Shown: positions 55,665-63,536 of the stretch, piece by piece | How the letters are laid out: each line of letters opens with the position of its first letter | How positions within the stretch are numbered: position 1 is the stretch's first letter | Assembly: GCA_000985875.1 (NCBI GenBank) | Contig: CCRI01000013.1 | Location: forward strand, 165,245-229,244 | Reading direction: 5' to 3' | Source: Neorhizobium galegae bv. officinalis | GTDB lineage: Bacteria; Pseudomonadota; Alphaproteobacteria; Rhizobiales; Rhizobiaceae | DNA: 64,000 bases | The notes under the pieces: model-generated | What the model was told of the DNA's origin: nothing | Seen by the model: only the letters and a program-made list of their open reading frames with translations | Databases searched by the model: none | Position numbers and translations under genes: made by a program

Positions 55665-56023
55665 CCGGCAAAACCGGTCCACCGATTCGGGAAAGCCTGA
55701 TCCTGGTCCGATGCATCCGCCGCAAAAGATGGATAATACCGTCACCAATTCGACGCGCACCAATTGCGCTCCCAATCTGGCCACCCAGGGCTCCGCAACG
55801 ACGCCGAACAAGGACGGCCAGTCTTCCAAAGCTTTTGAAGGCGCCGCTGGCACCAATACTTTCAACGCCAGTCTGTTTATCGGTTGGGCCTGTCTGGGCT
55901 GATGGAAAGCCGGTCCTTATCGGTGACGCACGTCTGCGGCAAGAAGGGCACATGATCCCTTCCCAACTGGTAAAGCTATGCTTAGTAATGCTTGGATACC
56001 ACTCGATCGCCAGGGGCCGGTTC

Positions 56024-56245
56024 ATGATTACCGAGCATGTCAGTTTTACGTCAGGCGATCCGCTACAACCTGAGGAGCTGGATTTGCTCCAGCGAGTGTT
56101 CGACCTAACATGCGCCGAAGTCGGCATTGAGAAGAAGAGCCGACAGGCGGAAGGACTGGCGGCGACTCTGCTGAAGCTCTTTCAGAGCGGCACGCGCGAT
56201 GAAAGGGAACTCAAAGCGGCGGTAGCGAAAATCGATTTCATCTAG
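56024..56245 (+). CDS. conserved-looking small hypothetical protein
   Basis: A 73-residue soluble acidic protein (MITEHVSFTSGDPLQPEELD, then two helices with DLTCAEVGIEKKSRQAEGLA). The pattern resembles small rhizobial hypotheticals of this size. AGGGG lies 7 bp before ATG 56024; longer versions starting at 55835 or 55952 are possible. Function unknown. Confidence 0.5.
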   Translation: MITEHVSFTSGDPLQPEELDLLQRVFDLTCAEVGIEKKSRQAEGLAATLLKLFQSGTRDERELKAAVAKIDFI

Positions 56246-56464
56246 ATTCGCCGCTTAACTAAAATGCATCTCGACAATCGGACGATCATCCACGCTTATT
56301 CGCCGTAATCTGGTCATGCGCCAGGTATTGGATTTGCGCGGCAGTGATGACGCTCATGGGCATGTCCTTTTGAGTGGCGTAGGAAACGCGTCCAGATCCA
56401 CACGTTCCATCTCGACAGCGGATGCACGCAAACTATATCGCACTGATCAAAGCCGAGGTCGCTG

Positions 56465-57910
56465 ATGACATCCTTACTCGTAGAAAATGAGACTTGCTGG
56501 CGCGTCGCTGGAGCAGATCGTGTGTCCGTGATCATCGACGCGGCCGGGTTTTTCGAGCATGCCCGCAATGCAATGCTGAAAGCCGAGCGTTCGATCTACA
56601 TGGTCGGATGGGATTTCGACACGCGCATCGACCTCGTGCCGGGCAGCGCCAATGACGGCGCGCCGGAAAAACTCGGCGGCTTTCTCAACTGGCTTGCGAA
56701 ACGGCGCGACGCACTCGACATCCGCATCCTCAAGTGGGACGTCGGCCTCATCAATTCCATCACCCGGGGAGAGACGCCTTTCTACATCCTCGGCTGGATG
56801 TTCTCCAACAGGGTCCATCTCAAGCTGGACGGCGCGCATCCGTCCCTTTCCGCCCATCACATGAAACTGCTCGTAATCGACGACAAGGTCGCCTTCTGCG
56901 GCGGCATCGACATGACGGTGGGGCGTTGGGACACCCGGGATCATCTGGACAACGACAAGCGCCGGCGGTCGCCCATGGGGTTTTCGCAAGGGCCCTGGCA
57001 CGATGCGACGACCTGCCTGTCCGGCGGCGCCGCAGCCACCCTCGGTGAACTCGCGCGAACAAGATGGGAGCACGCGACCAAGGAAAAACTCGATCGGGTC
57101 GAGACGACCTCCGATCCGTGGCCGGACGGACTCGCTGCCGATTTCCGCGACATCGAAATCGGCATCGCGCGAACGTTGCCGGAATACGAGGAACAGGGCC
57201 AGGTCAGTGAGATCGAGGCGGCGAAGCTGGCGATGATCGCGGCGGCCAAGAAATTTATCTATATCGAGAGCCAGTACTTCGCGTCCCGCACGATCGCGGA
57301 GGCTATCGCTGCAAGGTTGCGCGAGCCGGCCGGGCCCGAGGTCGTCGTCATCAACCCGCAAGGCGCGGAAGGCTGGCTTGAAGCGAAGGCAATGGATTCC
57401 GCTCGGATCCGTCTGATGAAACTGGTGCGCGTGGCCGATCGCCATGCGCGGTTCAGACTGCTTTATCCGGTCAACGACGCGCGAAATCCGATCTACGTCC
57501 ATGCAAAGATCATGATTATCGACGACCGGATTCTCAAGCTCGGCTCGGCGAACCTGAACAACCGCTCGATGGGATACGATACCGAATGCGACGTGATCAT
57601 CGACGCGCCTGAAGGCCGTGACGACATCGCGCGCAAGATCGCATTCCATCGCAACGGATTGCTCGCCGAGCATCTCGGATACGATGTCCAGCGAATAGAG
57701 GACGAGCTTCGTTCAAAGGGCTCGTTGATCAAGGCCATCGACGCCCTGAACCGTACCGATCGACGGGGACTGGTGGAGGTCACCATGCGCGAGTTGACCG
57801 TGGATGAAGAACTGCTCGCCGAGTCCGATATCGCCGATCCTGAGCGGCCCGCCAGCGTCGCCACGCGGATGTCGAGCCGTCTCAGGCGGCGGGGCCATCC
57901 TTATGGATAG
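56465..57910 (+). CDS. phospholipase D-like family protein
   Basis: A 481-residue protein with two intact HKD half-sites: HMKLLVIDD near residues 132-140, followed by GGID, and HAKIMIIDD in the second half, followed by GSANLNNRS. This organisation is shared by phospholipase D and cardiolipin synthase-like enzymes, which transfer or hydrolyse phosphatidyl groups. No membrane anchor is evident, so plain PLD-type activity is more likely than a classical cardiolipin synthase. It stands alone among decayed genes. Confidence 0.9.
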   Translation: MTSLLVENETCWRVAGADRVSVIIDAAGFFEHARNAMLKAERSIYMVGWDFDTRIDLVPGSANDGAPEKLGGFLNWLAKRRDALDIRILKWDVGLINSITRGETPFYILGWMFSNRVHLKLDGAHPSLSAHHMKLLVIDDKVAFCGGIDMTVGRWDTRDHLDNDKRRRSPMGFSQGPWHDATTCLSGGAAATLGELARTRWEHATKEKLDRVETTSDPWPDGLAADFRDIEIGIARTLPEYEEQGQVSEIEAAKLAMIAAAKKFIYIESQYFASRTIAEAIAARLREPAGPEVVVINPQGAEGWLEAKAMDSARIRLMKLVRVADRHARFRLLYPVNDARNPIYVHAKIMIIDDRILKLGSANLNNRSMGYDTECDVIIDAPEGRDDIARKIAFHRNGLLAEHLGYDVQRIEDELRSKGSLIKAIDALNRTDRRGLVEVTMRELTVDEELLAESDIADPERPASVATRMSSRLRRRGHPYG

Positions 57911-57986
57911 CGGCCCCGGCAGAGGTTAGCTCAATTCCTCGTCAGCCGCGTAACGGCGGAGAAGTCCGTTTCTGCAGCCCGTTTCA

Positions 57987-58466
57987 TCACGGAGAAGGAG
58001 GGTCGGGTACGATGCGATATCGCGCCTCTGCGAGGTTGTGGATACCGAACGCCGCGAGCCCCATGGCAACGACCATGTAGGCGAGCAACCCGAACGGCAA
58101 TTGACGGTGCCACCGCAAGGCACCGAGCATGCTTCCGGCCTGGTCGGGATCCACCTGGAAGCCTGCATAGGCGAACAGAATGCGGGTGACAGCGATAACG
58201 ATGCCAACGCGACCAGACCGTAGACGCACACCCACGCGATCAATACTCTACCCTTGCGGCAGCCTGAGATACTTCTCGAACTTGCGCTGAACCCCTTTTG
58301 CCGCCGTGACGGCACCGCCGGCCGCTCCGACCGCGATCGCGAGATATGAGCCGACCGGCTGGGATATGATCCAATGCGCCAGCCCCCCTTCGTCCCAAGC
58401 CTCGCCGCCGGCTCCGGCCGATATGTTATGGCCAAGCGCCTTGGCGGCAAGACCGAGATAGGTCAA
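57987..58466 (-). pseudogene. DUF1206-family membrane protein remnant
   Basis: Two of the three repeats of a DUF1206-type membrane protein are readable in different frames. One is LAHWIISQPVGSYLAIAVGAA with GVQRKFEKYLRL (58466-58260). A linking VLIAWVCVYGLVA lies in another frame. The last is RILFAYAGFQVDPDQAGSML to LAEARYRIV (58210-57990) in a third. The N-terminal repeat is missing, cut at about 58467, next to another truncated gene. At least two frameshifts. Confidence 0.6.
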
Positions 58467-58473
58467 TCCTGCC

Positions 58474-58772
58474 GGCAGAGCTCAAGGCCTTCCTTGCCGC
58501 GTCCAACGGCTTCAACGGTGAGCTCGGCCAGGGTTGTCTGGTCCGGGAGTGCGGTGGAACCCTCCGGGGCTAACGGCTACCAGATCTTCGAATTCCGCGA
58601 CGACGAGCTACTGATCGGTTCGAACGGCGGCCCAACAGCCAATCGCTTCCTCAAGGGCGACTATATTTCCATTCCCTTCGTCTTTGCCGGAAACTGGCTC
58701 GATGAAGTGCGCGTTCTCGGCCGTTCTTTCGATGAATTCATCACAGCGATCGAGCGCGGCGACGGCTGGTAG
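58474..58772 (+). pseudogene. SMI1/KNR4-type gene remnant
   Basis: LPAELKAFLAASNGFNGEL (one frame, from 58474) and YQIFEFRDDELLIGSNGG with LDEVRVLGRSFDEFITAIERG (another frame, ending 58772) together match the SMI1/KNR4 fold, common in immunity proteins to contact-dependent or secreted toxins. The frame shifts near 58545 and the 5' end is missing. Confidence 0.55.
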
Positions 58773-58961
58773 TGACCGGTTGCCTGCCGGTTCAGTTCGC
58801 GGCTAATCTTGCTGATAGGTGCGAAAGAGAAACAAGATGTCACCTCCTGGGTGCGAGGCGCCGGCGCCTGATATATGCCCGCTCTGAGGCGGGGCCTCCA
58901 AGCCAGGAGAATTTGGAAGGCCGCTGCGCATCTTGCCAGTCGCGAGCGAGTGTCGCAGAAG

Positions 58962-59909
58962 TCAAACTTGCGCGACTGACTTTTGCGACAAACTGGATGG
59001 CGCACGCGCCTTGCTGAAAACTGCGATGGCGAAGCAAACGCCGGCGACCTGCATGGTTGCTCCGAGCGCCTCGGCGGGAAATGGGGGCCGGCCCTCGAAG
59101 ATGAATCCATAGGCCAGGCCAAACACCGTTTCGGCAACGATGAGCTGAGCCGCGAGCGCCAGCGGCAAGCGGCGGGAGGCGACGACCCAGCACCAGGTCG
59201 CGAACCAGGAGCCGGCCAGTCCCATCACCAGCGCCCATACGACAAAGCGGGTGGCTTCTGGAACGGAAGCGATATCCGCGAGGTCGAACGTGGCCAAAGG
59301 CAACAGGAGAAGGCTTCCGATTGCCGCGCCGATGCCTTGCAGTCCTGTCCATTGCAGGCCGTTCGGCGCGGTCGCTGACCGCATGACAGCCGCATTCGCC
59401 AGACCATAAGCAATCCAGATCGCCAGTGCCGCTGAGCTGGCGAGGACGCCGAGCAAAATTGACTCTGTATCCGCAACGTCGGCCGCGCTGACCGTCGCGG
59501 CGTTCACGATCGCCACGCCGATCGCGATCAGTGCCAAGGGCAGCACGACAGCCTTCCATGGCGCGGAGCGGTACCTGATGTTGGCGATGATCGCCAGGAA
59601 CACAGGCATGGTGCCGATGATGACAGGCGGCACGGCAGCGCCGGCGAGCTGGACGGCAAAGGCCACGCAGATGAAATACCCGACATATCCTGCGCCGCCG
59701 AGTAGCAGGCCGATCAGAAGTCTCGAGCGAGCAATACCGATGGGCCGGAACCGTCGATCAGCCATGAGCACCAGGCAGGCCAGGCCGAAGATCCAATAGC
59801 GGGCAATCGTCAAATCCCAGGCCGTGAACGGCGTGACGGCGCGCGGGGCGACAAAGGTGAGGCCCCAAAGGGCGCAGGTGGTGAGGCCAGCGATGATGCC
59901 GAGCAGCAT
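58962..59909 (-). CDS. EamA/DMT-family transporter
   Basis: A 315-residue membrane protein with about ten spans in two EamA repeats, as in RhaT/YdcZ-like metabolite exporters. Typical segments are LTTCALWGLTFVAPRAV at the N-terminus and MGLAGSWFATWCWVVASRRL in the second repeat. It is divergent from an Lrp/AsnC regulator, a common pairing for amino-acid or metabolite efflux. AGGAG lies just before its ATG. Confidence 0.9.
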   Translation of the reverse strand: MLLGIIAGLTTCALWGLTFVAPRAVTPFTAWDLTIARYWIFGLACLVLMADRRFRPIGIARSRLLIGLLLGGAGYVGYFICVAFAVQLAGAAVPPVIIGTMPVFLAIIANIRYRSAPWKAVVLPLALIAIGVAIVNAATVSAADVADTESILLGVLASSAALAIWIAYGLANAAVMRSATAPNGLQWTGLQGIGAAIGSLLLLPLATFDLADIASVPEATRFVVWALVMGLAGSWFATWCWVVASRRLPLALAAQLIVAETVFGLAYGFIFEGRPPFPAEALGATMQVAGVCFAIAVFSKARAPSSLSQKSVAQV

Positions 59910-59994
59910 GATGTTCTCCTGTTGGAGTTATCATGCAACGCGATCCATCCGATTTATATGGAGTAGCAAGAGCAATTCCTGTAGTTTCCCTGCT

Positions 59995-60474
59995 ATGTCG
60001 AAGGCAAAAGCCCCTAAGAACCTTCAAGTTGCGAAATCAACGTTGGACGCGACGGACGCCCAGATTCTTGGTGCACTCGATTCCGATGCGCGCTTGTCGA
60101 TGAGCGAGCTTGCCCGCCTTGTCGGCATGTCCGCACCCAGCGTGTCGGAGCGTGTTCGCCGGCTTGAAGCCGGCGGCGTCATCAGAGGCTTCACCGTCGA
60201 TGTGGACACGCGCGCCATCGGCTACCAGATCAGGGCTATGGTGAGGATCAGGCCGCTCCCCGGCAAACTCCACCTCGTCGAACGGCTCATTCAGGAGCGC
60301 CCGGAATTTGTTGAATGCGACAAGATCACTGGCGACGATCCTTTCCTTGCTCGTCTCGTAGTCCATACGATCGAGCAGATGGACGATGTCCTCGAAGTGC
60401 TCTCGGAACACGCCGTCACCAGCACCGCCGTTATCAAGGGAGTGTCCGTCAAACGACGCTTGCCGCCCCTGTAA
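59995..60474 (+). CDS. Lrp/AsnC-family transcriptional regulator
   Basis: A 159-residue regulator with an N-terminal HTH (LDATDAQILGALDSDARLSMSELARLVGMSAPSVSERVRRLE) and a RAM ligand domain (FVECDKITGDDPFLARLVV). ATG 59995 begins the homologous part. It probably senses an amino acid and controls the divergent DMT exporter across the 85-bp gap. Confidence 0.9.
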   Translation: MSKAKAPKNLQVAKSTLDATDAQILGALDSDARLSMSELARLVGMSAPSVSERVRRLEAGGVIRGFTVDVDTRAIGYQIRAMVRIRPLPGKLHLVERLIQERPEFVECDKITGDDPFLARLVVHTIEQMDDVLEVLSEHAVTSTAVIKGVSVKRRLPPL

Positions 60475-60479
60475 AAAAA

Positions 60480-61317
60480 TCAGGCAGACGGGGGTAGGCA
60501 GCCTGTAGAATTTGTGCGGCGATCAGGTCCGGCTTGCTTAGCGAACTTGACCCAGGTCTCGATTGCGGCGACCGGGCAGGTCGCATCCGCTGAGCCGCGG
60601 CCGACCTTTACCTCTCGCCATCCGGTTTTACCGCGCAGGGTAATAGGCATGCCCTTGTCCAGGATCTCGATCCAACCGCGACCGTCCTCAGTCTGGTCGG
60701 CCTTCAGATCGAGGCCGACAATCTCGGAGCGCCGCAGGCCGCCGGCATAGCCGACGAGCAGCATGGCCCGATCCCGCAGGCCGCGGAGCGTGCCGCGTCG
60801 AGCCTTTCGACTATGGCGATGATATCCTCGGCCATGACAGCTTCTTTCTGGACGGGCGGTTTGGCATGGCTCTTGCGGATCCCTGCCATTACCGTCGCTA
60901 TGTGCCTGTCTTTGCGATCAAGGATCAGGCCACGTTGAGCATAGTTCCAGGATAGCGACGACAATCGCCTCTCGATCGTCTACACGGAATTGGCTTTGCC
61001 GCGCCGGTCGGCAGCGCCGGACGCGCAGGCGGTCACATAGAGGCCGATTGTCTGGGGATGCGGGGGGAGGGGGTAAGATTGGAACGCCGGCACCAGGCAG
61101 AAAAGTGCTTCCAGTCGGAAGCGTATGCCTTTCTTGTGTTGGCGGAACTGGCCGCCTCCACGTAACCGCGCGAGCGATCGGCGAGATCTTGTAGATGTGC
61201 CGGAAGGGCGTCCGTCGATTGCGGCGCAGGGGAGAGGTGGACGCTGTTGGATGATAACACGAGGCCGGAGGTCTCGTGCGTCGGTGTGGCGTCGTTCAAG
61301 CTACCTACATCTCCCAT
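60480..61317 (-). pseudogene. tyrosine recombinase (phage-type integrase) remnant
   Basis: Reading from 61317 down, the SAM-like N-terminal domain is visible (GYVEAASSANTRKAYASDWK), then frames change at a C-rich run near 61070. A TAG interrupts before TIERRLSSLSWNYAQRGLI (about 60980). Another shift near 60800 precedes MLLVGYAGGLRRSEIVGLDL, which holds the first catalytic Arg. The HxxR and Tyr parts are missing, cut about 60480-60520, beside the Lrp gene. The integrase is dead. Confidence 0.8.
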
Positions 61318-61704
61318 GGGTTGATCACCGTAGCGTCCGTGTCTTCGAAATCCTTGACGTTGCGGGTGACAAGGATAAGATCGTGGACGATCGCGGTAGC
61401 AGCGATTAGCCCATCTATATCACCACGCGGGCGGATCGCGGCGATCGCCCCATTCGACGGAAATTTCGTCGGTGACCGGTAGGATGCGGTCGGTGTGATC
61501 ATGGCGAAGCTTGCGTAACCATTCCGTCAGATGGGCTGCCGACCGCGGATCTGATTTCTGCTTCAGTGCAGTGCCGCGCATAATTTCTCCCAAAGTCAGG
61601 GCGCTCAGATGAACGCTCAGGGGATTGACTGAACGCAACCATGATACGGCCTCTGGTGTTCCGCGCCGTGCTTCGGAAACAATGTTGGTGTCAACGAGAT
61701 ACAT
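61305..61704 (-). pseudogene. vapC: VapC-type PIN toxin, frameshifted
   Basis: The PIN toxin is split in two frames. MYLVDTNIVSEARRG with LTLGEIMRG runs from 61704; the rest (GDIDGLIAATAIVHDLILVTR to INPWEM) lies in another frame ending at 61305. The shift is near 61450 at a GGGG tract. All acidic catalytic residues (VDTN Asp, GEI Glu, GDIDG Asp) survive in the DNA but not in one chain. The start overlaps the antitoxin stop by 1 bp. Confidence 0.8.
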
Positions 61705-61958
61705 CAGAAAGCCGCGTCTCGGCTGGGGGTTTGGCTGCGCGTTTCGATTGCCTCTACGAGTTCATCGTCCCAGACCGGCCCGTCAAGTAAAGCGTCAACA
61801 AACGTCGGCCTCCCGGCGCGCAATGCATCATAATCGCGGGCGGACAGAACGACGGCGGTTCGTTCGCCGCGGACGGTGATTTCCTGCGGCCCTTCATGGC
61901 GGGCCTTCTGAACCAATTTCGAAAACTGATTCTTAGCGTCCTGTAGCTGCCATTCCAT
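61704..61958 (-). CDS. vapB: Phd/YefM-type antitoxin
   Basis: An 84-residue Phd/YefM-fold antitoxin, intact. The N-terminal DNA-binding part reads WQLQDAKNQFSKLVQKARHEGPQEITVRGERTAVVLS; the C-terminal toxin-wrapping tail follows. Its toxin partner is frameshifted, so the antitoxin may now act only as a repressor or neutralise related toxins elsewhere. It is preceded by a 9-bp inverted repeat, a likely autoregulatory operator. Confidence 0.85.
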   Translation of the reverse strand: MEWQLQDAKNQFSKLVQKARHEGPQEITVRGERTAVVLSARDYDALRAGRPTFVDALLDGPVWDDELVEAIETRSQTPSRDAAF

Positions 61959-61973
61959 CCTTTTCCTCCAAGC

Positions 61974-61992
61974 TAGCTAGCCTGGCTAGCTA
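61974..61992. promoter_or_regulatory. candidate antitoxin operator
   Basis: TAGCTAGCC-T-GGCTAGCTA is a perfect 9-bp inverted repeat 16-34 bp upstream of the antitoxin start, the position used for toxin-antitoxin autorepression. The arms are built from repeated CTAG units. Confidence 0.55.
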
Positions 61993-62090
61993 TTGGGATA
62001 TTCTCAATCCGCCGCGATGAGAAGCGCCGTTTTGATCCGGGAAGGGGTGGTTTGTTCGATGGGGAAACTAAATCGATGTCTACTCAAAGA

Positions 62091-62117
62091 TGTCCGATAA
62101 TGCAACATTATCGGACG
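62091..62117. repeat. resolvase-site-like palindrome
   Basis: A perfect inverted repeat with 11-bp arms (GTCCGATAATG / CATTATCGGAC) and a 3-nt centre. The outer TGTCCGATAA and TTATCGGACG closely match the half-sites bound by Tn3-type serine resolvases. No resolvase gene is in the window, so it may be a leftover recombination site. It could alternatively act as a hairpin, since GTTTT follows. Confidence 0.5.
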
Positions 62118-62180
62118 TTTTAACTTGGCGACGAGCGGTGCGGTTTAGCCCAATTACACTGGCATAACCGCTCTCATGAT

Positions 62181-62270
62181 TTACACCTCCCAGAGGATCA
62201 GAAGCGTGACGCCAGGCTCCTTGAGCTCGACTGCAAGTTCAGCCCAGATCGGTTCAGTTCGTCGTCGGGT
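62181..62270 (-). mobile_element. IS21-family transposase (IstA) fragment
   Basis: The end of a minus-strand frame reads RRRTEPIWAELAVELKEPGV followed by TLLILWEV, close to the IstA consensus EPDWAxxHxELRRxGVTLxLLWEEY. It stops where the consensus would continue. The frame is open up to 62564 but that part is not recognisable. No IstB or terminal repeats seen; a relic. Confidence 0.5.
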
Positions 62271-62565
62271 GCCTTGCTTCACCCCATAGCGGGCGAAACG
62301 CTGTCGTGAGTGTCGCACGTTTGCGCCGTCGCGAACCTCAGGCGTGTTGATTCCCGCTTCGAGCAGAGCCGTATTCCAATTGGGCCTGAACCAGCGTGCT
62401 CCCAGTAGTATTTGAATTAGATGTTCAATTCGGAGGCCGTAGTCACTCCGAACGGCAAGCCTGTTCAATTTGATGCGGAAACCAACACCCAGAAAACTCC
62501 AACCAACAACGATCCCGGTTTTTTGGAGCTCAGAACAGCGGGAGCTGTGGAGGATCAGCCTCATA

Positions 62566-63351
62566 TTACAGAAGTATTTTGGCAGCTATAATGGCATAAT
62601 GTCTCATTTCCGCGTCACACCAATTTTCAAACTCATCGACAAGGGCCAAGCTTGGAAGGCGATCGGCGTACAGCATGCCGTTGCTTTGAAGATAGTTTAT
62701 GACGTTGCCGACGTGAGAACGAGAAACCTGGAAGCGCCACGCCAAGGAGTCGTAGGATGTCGGTATCAAGGCTCCGCCGGATTGTTGGAGATAATGATTT
62801 GCCATGACTGCGACGAGGATGAGATAACCGCAATCGAACTCCGCCATGGCCTGAATCGTCGGGAACGGTGCGATCACCGTCCCACTTTCAAGCACCCGGT
62901 CACCCGAATTGCAGATCAGCTGCCCCAGCAGATCAGGGGATTCCTGAATGCGGGGCGCGTACTTCGTTCCGACGACGAGATCACGCGCTTTCAGGAAGGC
63001 GACGCACGATCTGCCGACCTCCTCCAGGAGAAAGCGGCTCGGTCGCAAGATCAGCTGACGCCGATTACCCTGAACCACCTCCGCATCGACCAGAGCCGCG
63101 GTTCTCAGTACATTGACGAGACTGACCGTCTGTCGTGGACTGAGACCCGAAACCAGTTTCAGCCGCGACAGAGTGGGAATTTCGCCGCGTCCATTGCTCC
63201 AAGTATAATAGTTACGGATCAGCATGTAAGACGCATAATATCTTTTGAATTCGTTCAGCAATTTTCTGACCGGCCACCCCAGTGAGGTGCCCGATGCCAT
63301 CGTCAAACAATATTCTTCAATAGCTCTCTTGATTTGAGGACTGGTTTCCAT
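62566..63351 (-). CDS. putative DNA-binding protein with two HTH-like regions
   Basis: A 261-residue soluble protein of unrecognised family. Residues about 58-92 (PTLSRLKLVSGLSPRQTVSL then VNVLRTAALVDAEVV) and about 203-233 (TSYDSLAWRFQVSRSHVGNV then INYLQSNGML) both look like winged HTH units. The middle is hydrophobic and alpha-helical. It may be a regulator or replication-type initiator of a mobile element. Sequence is clean and full-length in an otherwise decayed area. Confidence 0.7.
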   Translation of the reverse strand: METSPQIKRAIEEYCLTMASGTSLGWPVRKLLNEFKRYYASYMLIRNYYTWSNGRGEIPTLSRLKLVSGLSPRQTVSLVNVLRTAALVDAEVVQGNRRQLILRPSRFLLEEVGRSCVAFLKARDLVVGTKYAPRIQESPDLLGQLICNSGDRVLESGTVIAPFPTIQAMAEFDCGYLILVAVMANHYLQQSGGALIPTSYDSLAWRFQVSRSHVGNVINYLQSNGMLYADRLPSLALVDEFENWCDAEMRHYAIIAAKILL

Positions 63352-63536
63352 GATCGCTCTTCAGGTCGAGTTTTTCTTAAAATCGTAACTGCACCACCTA
63401 GAAAATGCGAATGGTGCAAAGTTTGGATTAGCCAACGCGCAGGCTGCCGACAATAAATCTGCTCTCACGAGGGTTTGTCGAGGGCGTGGAGTTACCCCGA
63501 TCGACAAGGTCGCCGCACAAAGGGGCAAATTCCAGC

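Noticed and set aside
56300..56375. Minus-strand microframe MSVITAAQIQYLAHDQIT with a ribosome-like AAAGGA
   Set aside because: Only 23 codons with no family or context; could be chance.
58374..58772. A single 132-codon gene ending in SMI1-like sequence
   Set aside because: Its first half is out of frame with the SMI1 homology, which continues in another frame; better explained as a frameshifted remnant.
58856..58869. Perfect palindrome AGGCGCCGGCGCCT
   Set aside because: GC-only palindromes of this length are expected by chance in such a genome, and it is not clearly placed as a terminator.
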